Assembly: GCF_000003815.2 (NCBI RefSeq)
Contig: NC_049996.1
Location: forward strand, 13,196,419-13,260,418
Direction of reading: 5' to 3'
Length of the DNA: 64,000 nucleotides
DNA from: Branchiostoma floridae
Lineage: Eukaryota > Chordata > Leptocardii > Amphioxiformes > Branchiostomatidae
Made by a program: the position numbers and the translations under genes
In this document: positions 33,911 to 44,310 of the stretch, one piece after another
Layout of the letters: each line of letters starts with the position of its first letter
Numbering within the stretch: position 1 is the first letter of the stretch
The notes under the pieces: model-generated
Told to the model about the DNA's origin: nothing
Databases searched by the model: none
Seen by the model: the letters and a program-made list of their open reading frames with translations, nothing else

Positions 33911-35400
33911 TTGCATTTCTAGTCTTTTTCCAGAAAATGCCAGCTGTTTCTCTTCCAGTAATCCCAAAGGGTTGTCACGCCACTCGCACTATACACTATA
34001 CCATTAGGCTCGCCCCAGAGGCGTCTTCAAAACAATTAATCTAATCTATGCAACTTGATTCATTCATTGAATTACTGCGATGATCGATTTACATGTTTTG
34101 TGAAACTGTTAGGCATATAATGGAATATCCGCAATTTTTCTTGACAAGATAAATCTCTCCCTGTGCATTTTAGTAAATTATATATATAAATGTGATAGTC
34201 AGTTTTAATAAAGGGAAGCTAGAACCACCTTAACAAGTACACGAACATAGACAAGTATTGCATGGTTGCTTCCATTGTACCCTATGACAAAAGAAGAAGA
34301 TTTGAGAAGAAGTAGAAGACACCAGCAAAAACAATAAATATCTTTCCCTGATCGGGAAACATAATAAAGCGTATTGGTTAACGTTAGGTATCAGTCACAA
34401 CAATGTTTACATGCATATCCAAGTCAGTATGTGTTGCATAACGGGAGGTGCCCAAACACGGTACGCCTTTTCTTGCGCTCAAACTCATGGCGCTCCATCG
34501 CTATTTGCCTGAGAGTGGTCAAATTTTGATGACTGAATTTTTTACACATAGATTTGAACAACATACTTGAATAAGAAATGCATTCATGTGGTTCATGAAC
34601 CTTTCGCGCTGCGTGTTACAAGCGGCAAACACTGTGAGACAATTTCTTGTATGTAACCTTCGAATTTTGTGCTACGCTGGACAGTGTGCCTAACTTGGTA
34701 CGCTTTTTCTTTACATTTTGCTCTCTTCAGAAGTAAGTGGTAAATTTAAGTACACAGAAAAGAAATTAATAGTATGATATTTTAGCTTTCTTTTGACAGT
34801 AAAATCGTGACTGTGTGTACTTCTTGTCTCACATGAGGAAGGCTGTATCTAGAACAATCCAGCTGATGTTTTTACGGGTAATGGGCTGAATGCATTGATT
34901 GTGAATGCCCGACTAAAAAAAACATTACGAAAAAAACGACACCGCCAACATCCACAAAACTCTGTCTGATTATATGAAAATATCATCTACATCTCTCGAT
35001 CAAGTCTTATTTTCATAGACAGCACGAATCATTTGTTACAGTCAAATAAATCTTTGGAGCGTTCTCTAGTCTGTCACCTTCACGGCCACACTCCCTTGGG
35101 AGTACAATGGTGGCAATGTTTATGTCGCTCCCTTTTGGTTGCTTTTCTACTCAACAAACATTTGAAGACCCATATTCATAGTGTTTGATAGAGCTTTATT
35201 TATGTGTATCATGGCAGTTGTGTGACTGCTTGAAAGAGTTCGTATAGTTAGCGACACGAGCCGCCAATACGCAGAGGCCGGTGACCGCACAACAGTGATT
35301 CAGCACTGTCAACATTACTGTTAGAATTCTGTTTAAAAAAAAACATTCAAGTAAATATGTTAAAGTATACTTGGAATGCAAATTAAAGCTGTTTGCATGG
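33911..35400. other. No gene recognised; one dispersed repeat scrap
   Basis: 34480-34600 shares ctcaaactcatggcgctcca and tgaattttttacacat with 54160-54240. Otherwise AT-rich, with no supported exon or RNA. Confidence 0.4.
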
Positions 35401-35490
35401 ACTTGGTTTATTTATATTTCAGCCATACCATAGGTATGGTGAAATATATTGTATTCGTAATGTTTCTTTCTTTCTTTCTTTCTTTCTCCT
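35401..35490. repeat. (TTTC)n and small palindrome
   Basis: The small palindrome ccataccataggtatgg lies at about 35423-35439. A run of about six tttc units lies at 35463-35487. Together they sit at the edge of the tandem array that follows and may be its junction. Confidence 0.6.
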
Positions 35491-35504
35491 GTCAAATCTT
35501 CAGA

Positions 35505-36150
35505 ACACGGTATTTCCCTTGTTCCTCAACCGAATGACTTGAAATTTGGCACAAGGGTAGAGTGGGCCAATACCCTCGGACGTTTTTTTCATTTTTTCCA
35601 TATCTGTCTCTTAAATGATTTTATTAAGGTTTTTTGGTCATCTTAAGACCAAAACTGTATATTTGGGCCCCCTGTACCCTGGTATTATAACCGAATGAGC
35701 TGAAATTTGGTACAGATGTGCCTTGATAAGTCCCCCATATAGATTCAATATCAGTTTTGGTGTACAGTATAACGAAATACTTATTTTTGCGATTTTTTGG
35801 TCATTTTTTTTACCAAAAAACGACACTTTTGGCTCCTGTACCTTGGTTTTAGAACCGGATGACCTGAAATTTAGTATAGGAGTGCCCTAGACATATGCGC
35901 ACATGGATTCAATAACACTTGAGGCATACGGTACAATAAAATGCTCAATTTTGCGATTATTTGGCCATTTTATGACCAAAAAGTACACTTTTGGCTCTTG
36001 TGCTCTGGTTTTAAAACCAAATGACCTAAATTTTGGTAAAAGGGTGCACTAGATATTTATTCAAATGACACATGTATAATTTTTGTCATAGACTACGTCA
36101 AAATGATATATTTGGGGATTTTTTTGTCATTTTCAAATAGCCAGAGGGGT
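35505..36150 (+). repeat. Tandem array, ~162-bp period, four diverged units
   Basis: The word ccgaatgacctgaaatttgg or a near variant recurs at 35530, 35691, 35855 and 36017 (spacing 161, 164, 162). Each unit has gattttttggtcatttt and a ccaaaa-rich block. Units differ by many substitutions, so the array is old. Confidence 0.9.
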
Positions 36151-36289
36151 CAATGACCTTAAGGTCGTTGACCCCCAGCTGCAGATTGCACCTACTGGCA
36201 TATATGTCTATTTAATCTAATTAGATAGGTAACCAATCACTTAGCCTGAATCTATATCCTAAAGAGGGGGGGGGGGTGGCAGCCAATCA

Positions 36290-37010
36290 GCGAGCCCGGT
36301 GTTATCTGGAAGAGTCCATTCTTACACGGAGGGGTTCATTTTTTTTAAATTCATCATTGGACTGGTGAAGTCTTTCGGTGGATGCATTTTTGGACAGGTC
36401 TGTTTTGCAATTTTACAGAATGTGTGCTGGAAGAGTCTATTCTCGCACGGAGGGGGGATTTTTCAAAATTCATATTTTGGACTTTGGTGACTTCTAGTTT
36501 GTCAAAGTCTTTCAGTAGGGTTATTTTTGGACTGGTCTAATTTGCAATTTTACATGGGTGTTCTGGAAGAGTCCATTCTTGCATAGAGGGGGCTTTTTTT
36601 AAAAATCCATTTTTTGGACTTTAGTGATTATGTCAAAGTCCTATTTTAGCGGATGTATTTTTGGACTGCTCTACTTTACATGGAAGAGTCCATTTTTTGC
36701 ACACGGAAGGGGGATTTTTTCAAATTCAGTTTTGAACGGGTGATGATTCAAAATTCAATTTTAGTGGAAGTGTTTTTAGACTGGTCTATTATACCTTTTT
36801 ATGCACTGGGACCTTTTTTGCTAAATTCAATTTTGGATTTGGTTTCTTATTCAAAAGGCCAAGGTTTCAGTGGGAGTATTTCTGGACTGGTCTATTGTGC
36901 AAATTCACATAGGGTGCACTCGGAGTCCATTCTTGAATGGGGGAATTTTGTAAGACTCATTTTTGGGTTAAACCGTCATTAGTAAAAGTGATTTTTCAAA
37001 TGGGTGATTT
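36290..37010 (+). repeat. Tandem array, ~110-135-bp period, five to six diverged units
   Basis: tggaagagtccattcttgca variants recur at about 36308, 36428, 36565 and 36671, with further decayed units at about 36780 and 36915. Units contain atttttggactggtct. A lone unit appears at 59910-59960. Long open frames here come from low stop density, not genes. Confidence 0.8.
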
Positions 37011-37084
37011 TGAAATAGCCTATTGTTGCATGGGGAGGGAGATGGCTGAAATATGCTGTATTTGCTCTCAAGCAAATGTCGGCC

Positions 37085-37210
37085 TTTCTACTTACCTTTG
37101 TAATCAGCGTAGTCAGTGGCAACAAACACGGCGTACTTATGGATAATAAGATCAGCAAAAAATCCGTACCATCTTACGACGGGAACCGTCTTAGGGCGGC
37201 CCCCGTTATA
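37085..37210. repeat. Dispersed repeat shared with 54400-54510
   Basis: Shared words: aatcagcgtagtc, ggcaacaaacacggcg, ataagatcagc and cgtcttagggcggccccc. About 120 bases long; probably the end of an old element. Confidence 0.65.
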
Positions 37211-37439
37211 TACTGGCCTTAGCGTATCATTGACAGTATTTTAGCTCAGGTAAACTTTGGGGCCGACAAAGTAGTGATTTTGGTTCGTTAACCCAACCGC
37301 ACAACGGTTGGTCAAAGCAAAGGATAACTTCTTCCAAACAACTTCCAAAAGATCACAAAAGAAACTATTAGACCGTAGATTTGCATCATTCAATAAACAC
37401 TTATTGTACTTAAGTTAAAGTTGCCCGCAAGTCTGTAAC
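37211..37439. other. No feature recognised
   Basis: Short unassigned spacer. Confidence 0.4.
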
Positions 37440-38130
37440 AAATGCTTATGGGCTCCCATCTCCATTTCTGTAGCACTTGGGCCACACGTTTATGCTAGCC
37501 ACTACAGCAGGGGGCTAGTCCGCTGGTAGTGATGTACCCATACTCTTTCTCCTTAGTGCAGGGTTCTAAGCAGAGAAAGCAGCATGTAGTAGGGCTGGGT
37601 ACCGGTACGGTGTACCGGTACAAAACCGGTTTTTCTCATTGGACCGGTCCAGAAAAACCGGACCTGAAATAATTCGTTGGACCGGATGTTGGACCGATTG
37701 GAAAATGAACTGATTATATGATAAGGCATTCACACATTTTCGGGGTTACCGTTCTAGGCAAATAACAAGAGCGAAGCAGAGTAGACTCTATAGTCATTTT
37801 GCCAAATTTTGCAGTCAATCTTATAGAGGAAGTTAGCCTTGTAGGATTTTTAAAACGGCTGTGGGAGTCGAATACTACACAAAACAGATTTCTTTGTAGC
37901 AAAATGGACCATTGTTTTGAGTATCGTCCATGCACAAGTTTCCACATACTGAATCAGGTCCAGGTTCAGGTCCGGACCTGGACCTGATCCTCTGGACCTG
38001 AACCGGACCTGGACCTGAATTTTCTGTACCGGTACCCAGCCCTAGCATGTACCCTTTTAAAAGTCTTTGTAGGACTCGGCTGGGGATCGAACTCTCGACC
38101 TACTGAATGCAAGGCGAACATTTCCGGAGG
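37440..38130 (-). mobile_element. tRNA-headed SINE (family 1), split by a hAT-type element
   Basis: Read on the minus strand, the tRNA-like head is at 38060-38130 (B-box gagttcgatcccc) and the body continues at 37440-37581. Between them lies the insertion 37590-38044. Uninterrupted sequence is seen in the copy at 8772-9010. Confidence 0.85.
37590..38044. mobile_element. hAT-type non-autonomous element, 455 bp
   Basis: Ends are tagggctgggtaccggtac and its inverse. The 8-base flank gcatgtag (37582-37589) / gcatgtac (38045-38052) differs only at the last base. An 8-bp duplication and TAGGG-type ends fit the hAT superfamily. The interior is full of ggacctg/caggtcc and accggt palindromic words. 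Relatives: 41120-41345 (reverse fragment) and 48914-49325. Confidence 0.9.
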
Positions 38131-38504
38131 TATTTTATCCTTGGTCGAACGCATTGGCCTTTTCGAAAGAGTAAAAAGAAATAATAGCATCGTTACAATA
38201 AAATATTTGTTGCCAAAGGGCGCAAATACTGTTTTGTACATTGGCTTTTCCACTCCTCTAGCACCATTACACATAAATGTTACAGTCTGTGGATTTATTC
38301 TTCCGCAACACCTACTTAGAAAATACTGGAGACTTAGTATGTAGTGCTATGTTTCTATGTGTGTATGATGTATATAACGTTATATTATATACTCTAGTTT
38401 TAATATGCTGTGAACTAATTACTGCCTGCAATAAAGAACTTTCAGATTTCGTGTTTAACTGTCAGTGTGATTATATGTAGATAGACTTTTCTATCCGTGA
38501 ATAG
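38131..38504. other. No gene recognised
   Basis: AT-rich; the plus-strand frames are short and unsupported. Confidence 0.4.
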
Positions 38505-38631
38505 TTTCATCAGGTTGTTACGTCGTTCGTCACTGAATAAAGAGACTCTTTTTACACAACCAATGCTTTATTCCCACCGACGTTTCGGTGATCGTCTGCC
38601 CCCTTCTTCAGGGCAATTCTGAGAGACTTTT
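38505..38631 (-). mobile_element. Penelope-like 3' unit (reverse)
   Basis: On the minus strand: ccctgaagaaggg, a decayed hairpin, gaaacgtcggtgggaataaa, gcattggttgtgtaaaaaga, then gtaacaacctgatgaaacta. It matches the units at 33490-33910 and 62465-62765. It lies directly 3' of the stop codon of the candidate exon at 38632-38756. Confidence 0.55.
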
Positions 38632-38756
38632 CTAGTAACCTAAGCTCTCGTCAAAGCCCTTGGCCTGCTGATAGAAAGCCTGAACGACCTGACCTAAAAC
38701 TGAACGGTAGAATCCATCAATCATGTCAAATGGAAGGAAACCGACGTGATCTAGCT
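38632..38756 (-). CDS. Possible terminal coding exon, unknown protein
   Basis: On the minus strand a pyrimidine-containing tract ends gtccctcctgtgcgacag. The frame then reads LDHVGFLPFDMIDGFYRSVL, continues GQVVQAFYQQAKGFDESLGY and stops at 38632. Codon use and amino-acid balance look like real protein (aromatic, few rare residues). It is 125 bases and enters in phase 1. No partner exon is found upstream on this strand and I do not recognise the family. A Penelope-like unit follows directly, so it could instead be part of that element, although no known Penelope domain is seen. Confidence 0.4.
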
Positions 38757-39114
38757 CTGTCGCACAGGAGGGACGTTAATTACAACCGTGGATTTCCCTG
38801 GTGGGTCGAATGACACATTGAAGTAATATTTGCTGGCCTTGATTCACCAACACATCGATCAATTTCCAATGGCACGTTCTTGTCCTATCGCAGTTTCCCT
38901 GATAAGTTATTTTCTCTGATATGTTATCTAATTCTTATAACCTACTCGGTGTCGCATTGCGGTTGTCATGGAGACGTGATGACAATGCGATATCATTCTC
39001 AGAGTCGCTCAGATATCGACAGACTGAAAGACTGCGGTTTTAAACAAGGGTAACAAGGAAAACGATTTGACGTAGGAATCGATTAACAACCCTGTATCTT
39101 GTTGCTGGCGTGTA
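38757..39114. other. No feature recognised
   Basis: Unassigned; would be intron if the exon at 38632 is real. Confidence 0.4.
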
Positions 39115-39347
39115 CATCTCTCTCTCTCTCTCTTTCTCTCTATCTCTCTCTCTATCTCTGTCTCTCTCCATCTCTCTCTCGATCTTTTCCTCTATCTCCG
39201 TCTCTCTCCATCTCTCTCTCTCTCTTTGTGTGTGTGTTCACAATTCATGTGTGTGATCAGTGCGTGCCTCTTTGCGTACGTGTGTCTGTGTCTATGTATG
39301 TCGTCTGTGTGTGTACTACGTAAACGTATATGTGACCATCGGTAGGC

Positions 39348-39392
<45 letters not shown>

Positions 39393-39397
39393 CGTGC

Positions 39398-39433
<36 letters not shown>

Positions 39434-39465
39434 GTGTGTGTGCGCGCGCGCGCGTGTGTGCGTAT
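39115..39465. repeat. Composite microsatellite: (CT)n then (GT)n
   Basis: CT-rich tract 39115-39230 and GT tract about 39350-39465 with a (GC)n-like cgcgcgcgcg insert near 39443-39452. Frames across it are artefacts. Confidence 0.95.
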
Positions 39466-40124
39466 GTGTATACGACGGACGCTTTAGTTCGCGCATTTCA
39501 ACGAAAAAAGTGTTGTATCATCATGACTGCTGGTATCTCGATCTAACAAGACTGAACACACGGTGTCATAATTCTTACACCCGTTAGTCGGCGCCATTAA
39601 ACAACCTGTTCATTGGCCTACACAGCAGGTTACTGACCTGCAGGTTATTGACCTGATATAAACTCATTCGATGGCCGTGAAAAATTTGCAAAGGGAAGCC
39701 ATGTTTTCATGGATGTCAGACGCTAGACGTGCTGAAGAATTCGAAATACCATCCATACAATCATATCATTATTGCGTAACTAACTTGACAGGTTTGTGTC
39801 GTAGGTTCGGAAACCTTCGAGAACCTTCGGTACACGTCGGGTATTTCCGCCAGGTGACGCCAGCCAATCAACGATCGCAACGTCAGTGTTGACCTGCTAT
39901 CAGGCTCTTTAGACAAGTGAACATTACCCCTGTACTACTTGTCCATTCCTTCTCCAAAAAACATCATTACGAACGAAATGATATTCAATATTTTGAACTA
40001 AGTCATTTTTACAAATTTCAGCATTTCACATCAGATGTTACTGTGTTAAAACTGCTGAAAACAATGCATCTATTTACGGAGGGCATAAGAACATAAGAAG
40101 GAACAGCCAACCTTTGTAATAATT
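39466..40124. other. No gene recognised
   Basis: The 73-codon plus frame at 39671-39892 has no family resemblance or splice context. 39626-39660 has short direct words around acctgcaggttattgacctg. Confidence 0.35.
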
Positions 40125-40254
40125 ATTGCACTTCTAACAGAGTTTTGGCTTTATTTTGGCGTTAGACATCAAAGACGTGCGTGCTGTATATTGCACTTCT
40201 AACAGAGTTTTGGCTTTATTTTGGCGTTAGACATCAAAGACGTGCGTGCTGTAT
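40125..40254 (+). repeat. Perfect 65-bp tandem duplication
   Basis: Two identical 65-base units start at 40125 and 40190 (attgcacttctaacagag... to gcgtgctgtat). No mismatch between them, so the event is recent or an assembly error. Confidence 0.95.
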
Positions 40255-40584
40255 AGGTGTCTTATGTGATAATCCCCTCGAAGGTGTCATTTCTGATCGA
40301 AATATGCCCGGAATCGAAACACGGAAGTTGTCTGCTATGGGGAGGGGGGCGGTTCGAAACTGAAAAATTCTTGAGTTTTGACAGACGTTTTCCCTTTATG
40401 TAGCAGTGTTGTAAAGTTATCATAACAAGCAATGATGACTACGGTAACTATACTTAGCTATACTGAAAAAAGAGATTCTCGTAGTTGACTTCGAAGTAAA
40501 AGAATAAACAAATGTGATTGTGACGTCGGTTTTATAATTTTTCTTCAAAATTCTGCAGCAAAGATCGGTATAAATCTATCTCAG
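40255..40584. other. No feature recognised
   Basis: Unassigned flank. Confidence 0.4.
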
Positions 40585-40835
40585 AGTAGAATAGAGTAGA
40601 GTAGAGTCTTCGGTTAGGTAGGAGTCTTGCGCCAGTTGAAACCGCTCCTCATTCTGTTCGGTCAGCATACCGACATGGTTGGTTTATGTGGTCTGTCCAG
40701 AGCCTTGTAGTTGTACATAATGGGGTGATCTTCCATGGCTCTATCTAGCCTCATCTTAAAACTGTTTACTGTAGGTGCTGTAACCACTTCTTCTGGTAAT
40801 GTGTTCCACCATGGCACTACTCTGTTGCTAAGCAA
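40585..40835 (-). pseudogene. CR1-like LINE 3' end
   Basis: On the minus strand, frame 40835-40662 reads LLSNRVVPWWNTLPEEVVTA, then PTVNSFKMRLDRAMEDHPIM and ends SVC-stop. The S-x-R-V-V-x-x-W-N-x-L-P-E-E-V-V-x-A-x-x-V-x-x-F-K motif is the classic end of CR1-like ORF2. A short 3' UTR follows, then a tail of ctact/ctatt pentamers (to 40585). 5'-truncated as usual for LINEs. The coding part here is intact. Confidence 0.88.
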
Positions 40836-41119
40836 TTGCAAAAAGCAACAACAACAACAAAAACGTTTGAAACCGTCACTTTTGTTCTGTGTGTTGAAGA
40901 AGGTTGTCTCTTTGGTGTTCTGATTTTGGTGAAAAAATTATAGGAGTTTCACAACTACACGTACTAGTAACGTTACTATAGACAGCAACGCAGACACTTT
41001 CATATTGTAGTGAATCCTTACCCAGAACTATTGACTACCAGGCCATCATATATTATCATTGTTCTCTCCCACTGATGTTTTAAAATTGTACAAGGCTATC
41101 TGCCTCTGTACGATTGACT
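40836..41119. other. No feature recognised
   Basis: Unassigned; about 40850-40870 has a (caa)n/(aac)n stretch. Confidence 0.4.
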
Positions 41120-41345
41120 TTAAAACTTCGTAGAAAATACTATAGACTCTGCTTGCAATTGGCCCTTGTTATTTTCTTCAACCGGTAAGCCCCCAAAACG
41201 TGTGAATGCCTGATCATATAATCTGCTCATTTTCCAACAGGTCTAACATATGGCCCAACAAATTTTTTTCAGGTCTGATTTTTCCGGACCGGTCCAATAA
41301 GAAAAACGGTTTTGTACCGGTACACCATACCGGTACCCAGCCCTA
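41120..41345 (-). mobile_element. hAT-type element fragment (relative of 37590-38044)
   Basis: The minus strand matches the left half of 37590-38044, from tagggctgggtaccggta through the ggaccggtcc and attatatgat(ca)ggcattcaca blocks. The other half is missing. The outer end is directly followed by a second ctagccctag, so the target duplication is unclear. Confidence 0.8.
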
Positions 41346-41595
41346 GCCCTAGGGATATCCCTCGGATAGGGCATTAAAATATAACTATAACTATAATGTA
41401 ACTATAATTGTTAGTGAACAGAAGTATATACTGTTTGGTATTAAATCCAATACTTGCAATGCCCACTGAGCAAGGCTTACTGCATGGTATGGTCCCAACA
41501 ACACTCAATGCCAAGTTCTCAAATCTGACCAAGTGTTTTAGCTAAATTCTGGAAGCCTGAACGAATGTTGACATACTACATTTTGTCCTACACAG

Positions 41596-41700
41596 TGTCT
41601 GGAACTCTTGACTGACTGAAGGGAAAGCAGACGACATCATGGACGCCTTGTTTGGACAGAGGAAAATCAACCTCCAGGCTCTCACAGACTTCTCCCAACT
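41596..41700 (+). CDS. Probable first coding exon of an unknown gene
   Basis: The acceptor tttgtcctacacag opens a 105-base exon with 43 bases of 5' UTR, including an in-frame TGA. ATG follows at 41639 in good context (atcATGG) and reads MDALFGQRKINLQALTDFSQ up to the donor aact/gtgagta, phase 2. All four elements (acceptor, upstream stop, Kozak, consensus donor) agree. I do not recognise the protein. The next exon is not found; it may be far downstream, since the intron region is filled with transposons. Confidence 0.55.
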
Positions 41701-41765
41701 GTGAGTAGGACTTAACCAAGCACATGACCAAGTAACAGTTAAATCAATGTCACGATGGTAGCGGC

Positions 41766-42118
41766 CAGGGTTCTAGCTAGTGCATTTTAGGGTAGTGGGC
41801 CACTACGCTAAAATTTGTGACCACTATATGCTAAAATAAGGGCCACTACGCTTTTATTTTTAACTAGTGTAGTGGTCCTTTGCTATCATTTGCTTGTTCA
41901 ACAATGTCTAATCAATGTTTGAACAATGAAAAATGACGATATGCCACTCAAAACTGACCAAAAAATCTTTCAAATTACATGTATGTTAACAGAGTACCAA
42001 CTTTTAACTATACATTGTCAAAATCTGACCGTGGAGGGGCCACACCAATCTACTGATTGGTCACTTTGACACCATGCCATTCCCACTACGCTAAAAAGAA
42101 ATCCTGGCTAGAACCCTG
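41766..42118. mobile_element. hAT-like MITE with CAGGG ends
   Basis: Ends are cagggttctagctag and its inverse (ctggctagaaccctg). The interior repeats ccactacgctaaaa words on both strands. No matching flank duplication is evident. It begins 66 bases after the exon at 41596-41700, inside its first intron. Confidence 0.8.
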
Positions 42119-42119
42119 G

Positions 42120-42252
42120 TACTATGGGAAAATATAGAAATAGGATTGCTCCGCCCACAAGAAGGGGATTCTTTTAAGTTTAACACACTGAAATGAAGCC
42201 GAGGGTGTTAAGGAACCCCTGGATTGGCAGGCAACACTATTTTCCCATAGTA
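42120..42252. mobile_element. 133-bp MITE with TACTATGGGAAAATA ends
   Basis: Both ends are tactatgggaaaata in inverted orientation. The interior of about 100 bases is unique. It touches the right end of the preceding hAT-like element, so one probably inserted beside the other. Confidence 0.7.
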
Positions 42253-42484
42253 TGTCCGAGTGCCCATGTTCTGTTTTAGAACATGGCCATTAGCCCGAAG
42301 ATTTTCTTTTTTTTGTCTCAAAATGAATGAATGAGTCAATCATTCGCAGGCATCATAGTATGATGCATGGAGGCTACAGACATTGACAGAAATGAATCAA
42401 GGACAATTTATATTCAGGATATTGCATAACATATTAAAAAAAGAAGAGATGACCTGAGAATAGAGCAGTGTGAGCTGACCAGTG
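42253..42484. other. No feature recognised
   Basis: Short unassigned spacer. Confidence 0.4.
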
Positions 42485-42585
42485 GTGCAGAAAAAGTATG
42501 GTACTATGAAAAATGTGTGGTTTTATTTCATGCAAATGAGTTCATAGTACCACACCTTTTTTCATAGTACCACACTTTTCTGCAC
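42485..42585. mobile_element. Palindromic ~100-bp hairpin element
   Basis: Arms gtgcagaaaaagtatggtac... and the inverse (...gtaccacacttttctgcac) pair over about 38 bases with a loop of about 25 containing atgcaaat. Small fold-back MITE. Confidence 0.8.
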
Positions 42586-42734
42586 TATAAACATAGTAAT
42601 TGAAGGGCTCTGATTGGCTGAGTGGTAGTGGCCATGTTCTAACATTAATGAAGAATTACAATAATATCATATTTTCTCAATTGAAAGTTGGTAGGGCCCA
42701 AAAATTTTTGTGCCTGTTTTGAGTTTGCTGTGAG

Positions 42735-42796
42735 GCTTTCACTGCAAAAACCACAAACATAAAACCACCATGAACATTTCTGCATCTACAGTAACT
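42735..42796. mobile_element. TACTGTAAATG-family fragment
   Basis: The end ttctgcatctacagta and the inner caaaaaccacaaacataaaaccacc match the right half of the family at 49850 and 59326. The left half is not evident. Confidence 0.5.
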
Positions 42797-43244
42797 ACAG
42801 GGTACGTACACCATTATACTACCTCCACCTCACAATACACAAGTTCAACACCACCAAATCACAACTACTTATAACGATCCTATATTGTACAATGACAAAA
42901 ACTCCATCAACAACAGAAAGCACAAACAATGCCAATACAACTGTGTCACTGTGACAACATGAACACCTAATTTTGCTTGTTTATGTTCCTACCCTTACAA
43001 AGATGGCCTCTGTCCTCTCCGTGGCCTGTAATAGTGACAAAGCATATCAGAGAATTGTACATGTAAGAATATGCTCTAGATGTCTTTTTTTCAGTTTGTA
43101 GCTATAACCTAGTAATATAGGGATTGACATGTAAGTTTGCAGTAGGGAGAAAATGTATTCAATTGTTTGCGGTAGTTTTGAGTTTGTGATAGCACTATAA
43201 TGTCGGATTCAAATTCTCCTGTGAAATTTTTTGACAAAAGGCAT
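42797..43244. other. No gene recognised
   Basis: Unassigned AT-rich sequence. Confidence 0.35.
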
Positions 43245-43375
43245 TTGCCTGTGGGTTTGGCAACCTGTTTGCCTGACCTGCACATGACTTTTTATGGTGA
43301 AGGAGGGATGTGCAATTCCTTCTCCACCCTTTCGTCTACCGGAGCACTAAGTCTCACAGGGACAAGAACTGCATG
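43245..43375. repeat. Dispersed repeat shared with 48080-48200
   Basis: Both carry tggtgaaggagggatgtgca-like and ccttctccaccctttcgtct words, then a tcacagggacaa / tacaggggcaa block. About 110-130 bases; type unknown, probably the 3' side of a SINE family 2 unit. Confidence 0.65.
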
Positions 43376-43599
43376 AAACGTGTGCACTGGACACGTGTGT
43401 CTATTTTCTTTCATAATGTGTATATGTTCAGTTTGTGCTTTGTAAGTACTCATGCATCTTCACTGTAACAGGTGTCACCAACACAACATAATACTGTACA
43501 GTGTGCAAATGTATATACAGAAATCTATACATGTAGCACTTGGACAAGGGGGTGGACAGGGAGAAGACAACAAAAATTTTCTCTGTGATTTTGAGGTCA

Positions 43600-43680
43600 C
43601 AGTTAAGTGGTCCCCATAAAAAACCATGAACATAAAAGATTTTTAAAACCACCAGGAACATTTCTGCATTGAATTTCACA
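43600..43680. mobile_element. TACTGTAAATG-family fragment
   Basis: taagtggtccccat, aaccatgaacataaaag and aaaccaccaggaacatttct match the inner right part of the family. No intact end. Confidence 0.45.
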
Positions 43681-44310
43681 CAAACACTAGTTCAGTATTA
43701 CTATAGTCCAATATATGCTTTTTAGAAATTTTGTTCAAAACACCATCATAGTTGTAATAGATCATTAAATCTTAGCAGGAAGGACTTCTGTAGTAATTAT
43801 AATACTTACTGAATGTCCTAAGGTCAGAGTTGTGTCTCCCACACTACTAGCAGCAGTGTTTGTTTGCATGTCGTTCTCAACTCTCGCAATACTGGCCCAA
43901 AAATCCCACCAAATTTTCCGCTGGCTCCCCGAGCAATCTGTTTTGGGAGACCGGAATTTCCTTCCAAATCCAAATGACCAGTTTTTGTTGTAACCACAGG
44001 GATATTGTGAGCATTACTGGTATGAGATCATTTTGTAAGGGATGTTTCGTTAACGACTTAACTATATGTTTGCTGGGTGGCACGTGGGATTCAGAATTAT
44101 GCACAACTATAGATGTTATTGTTAGCTTGTTATTATAGTTAAAAGCAAAGATATGATTTTAAAAAAGACATGTTGGTTTAATTAATTTTGCAGAAGGGCA
44201 TTTATTTTGGTGAGCACTATATGTTATTACAAGTTGTATGCGTCCTATTCAAGAATACATTTTGTACCACAAACAGTGACCTATTTGCTTGTATACTATG
44301 AGCCATTACT
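43681..44310. other. No gene recognised
   Basis: Overlapping frames on both strands at 43860-44138 have no recognised domain. Confidence 0.35.
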
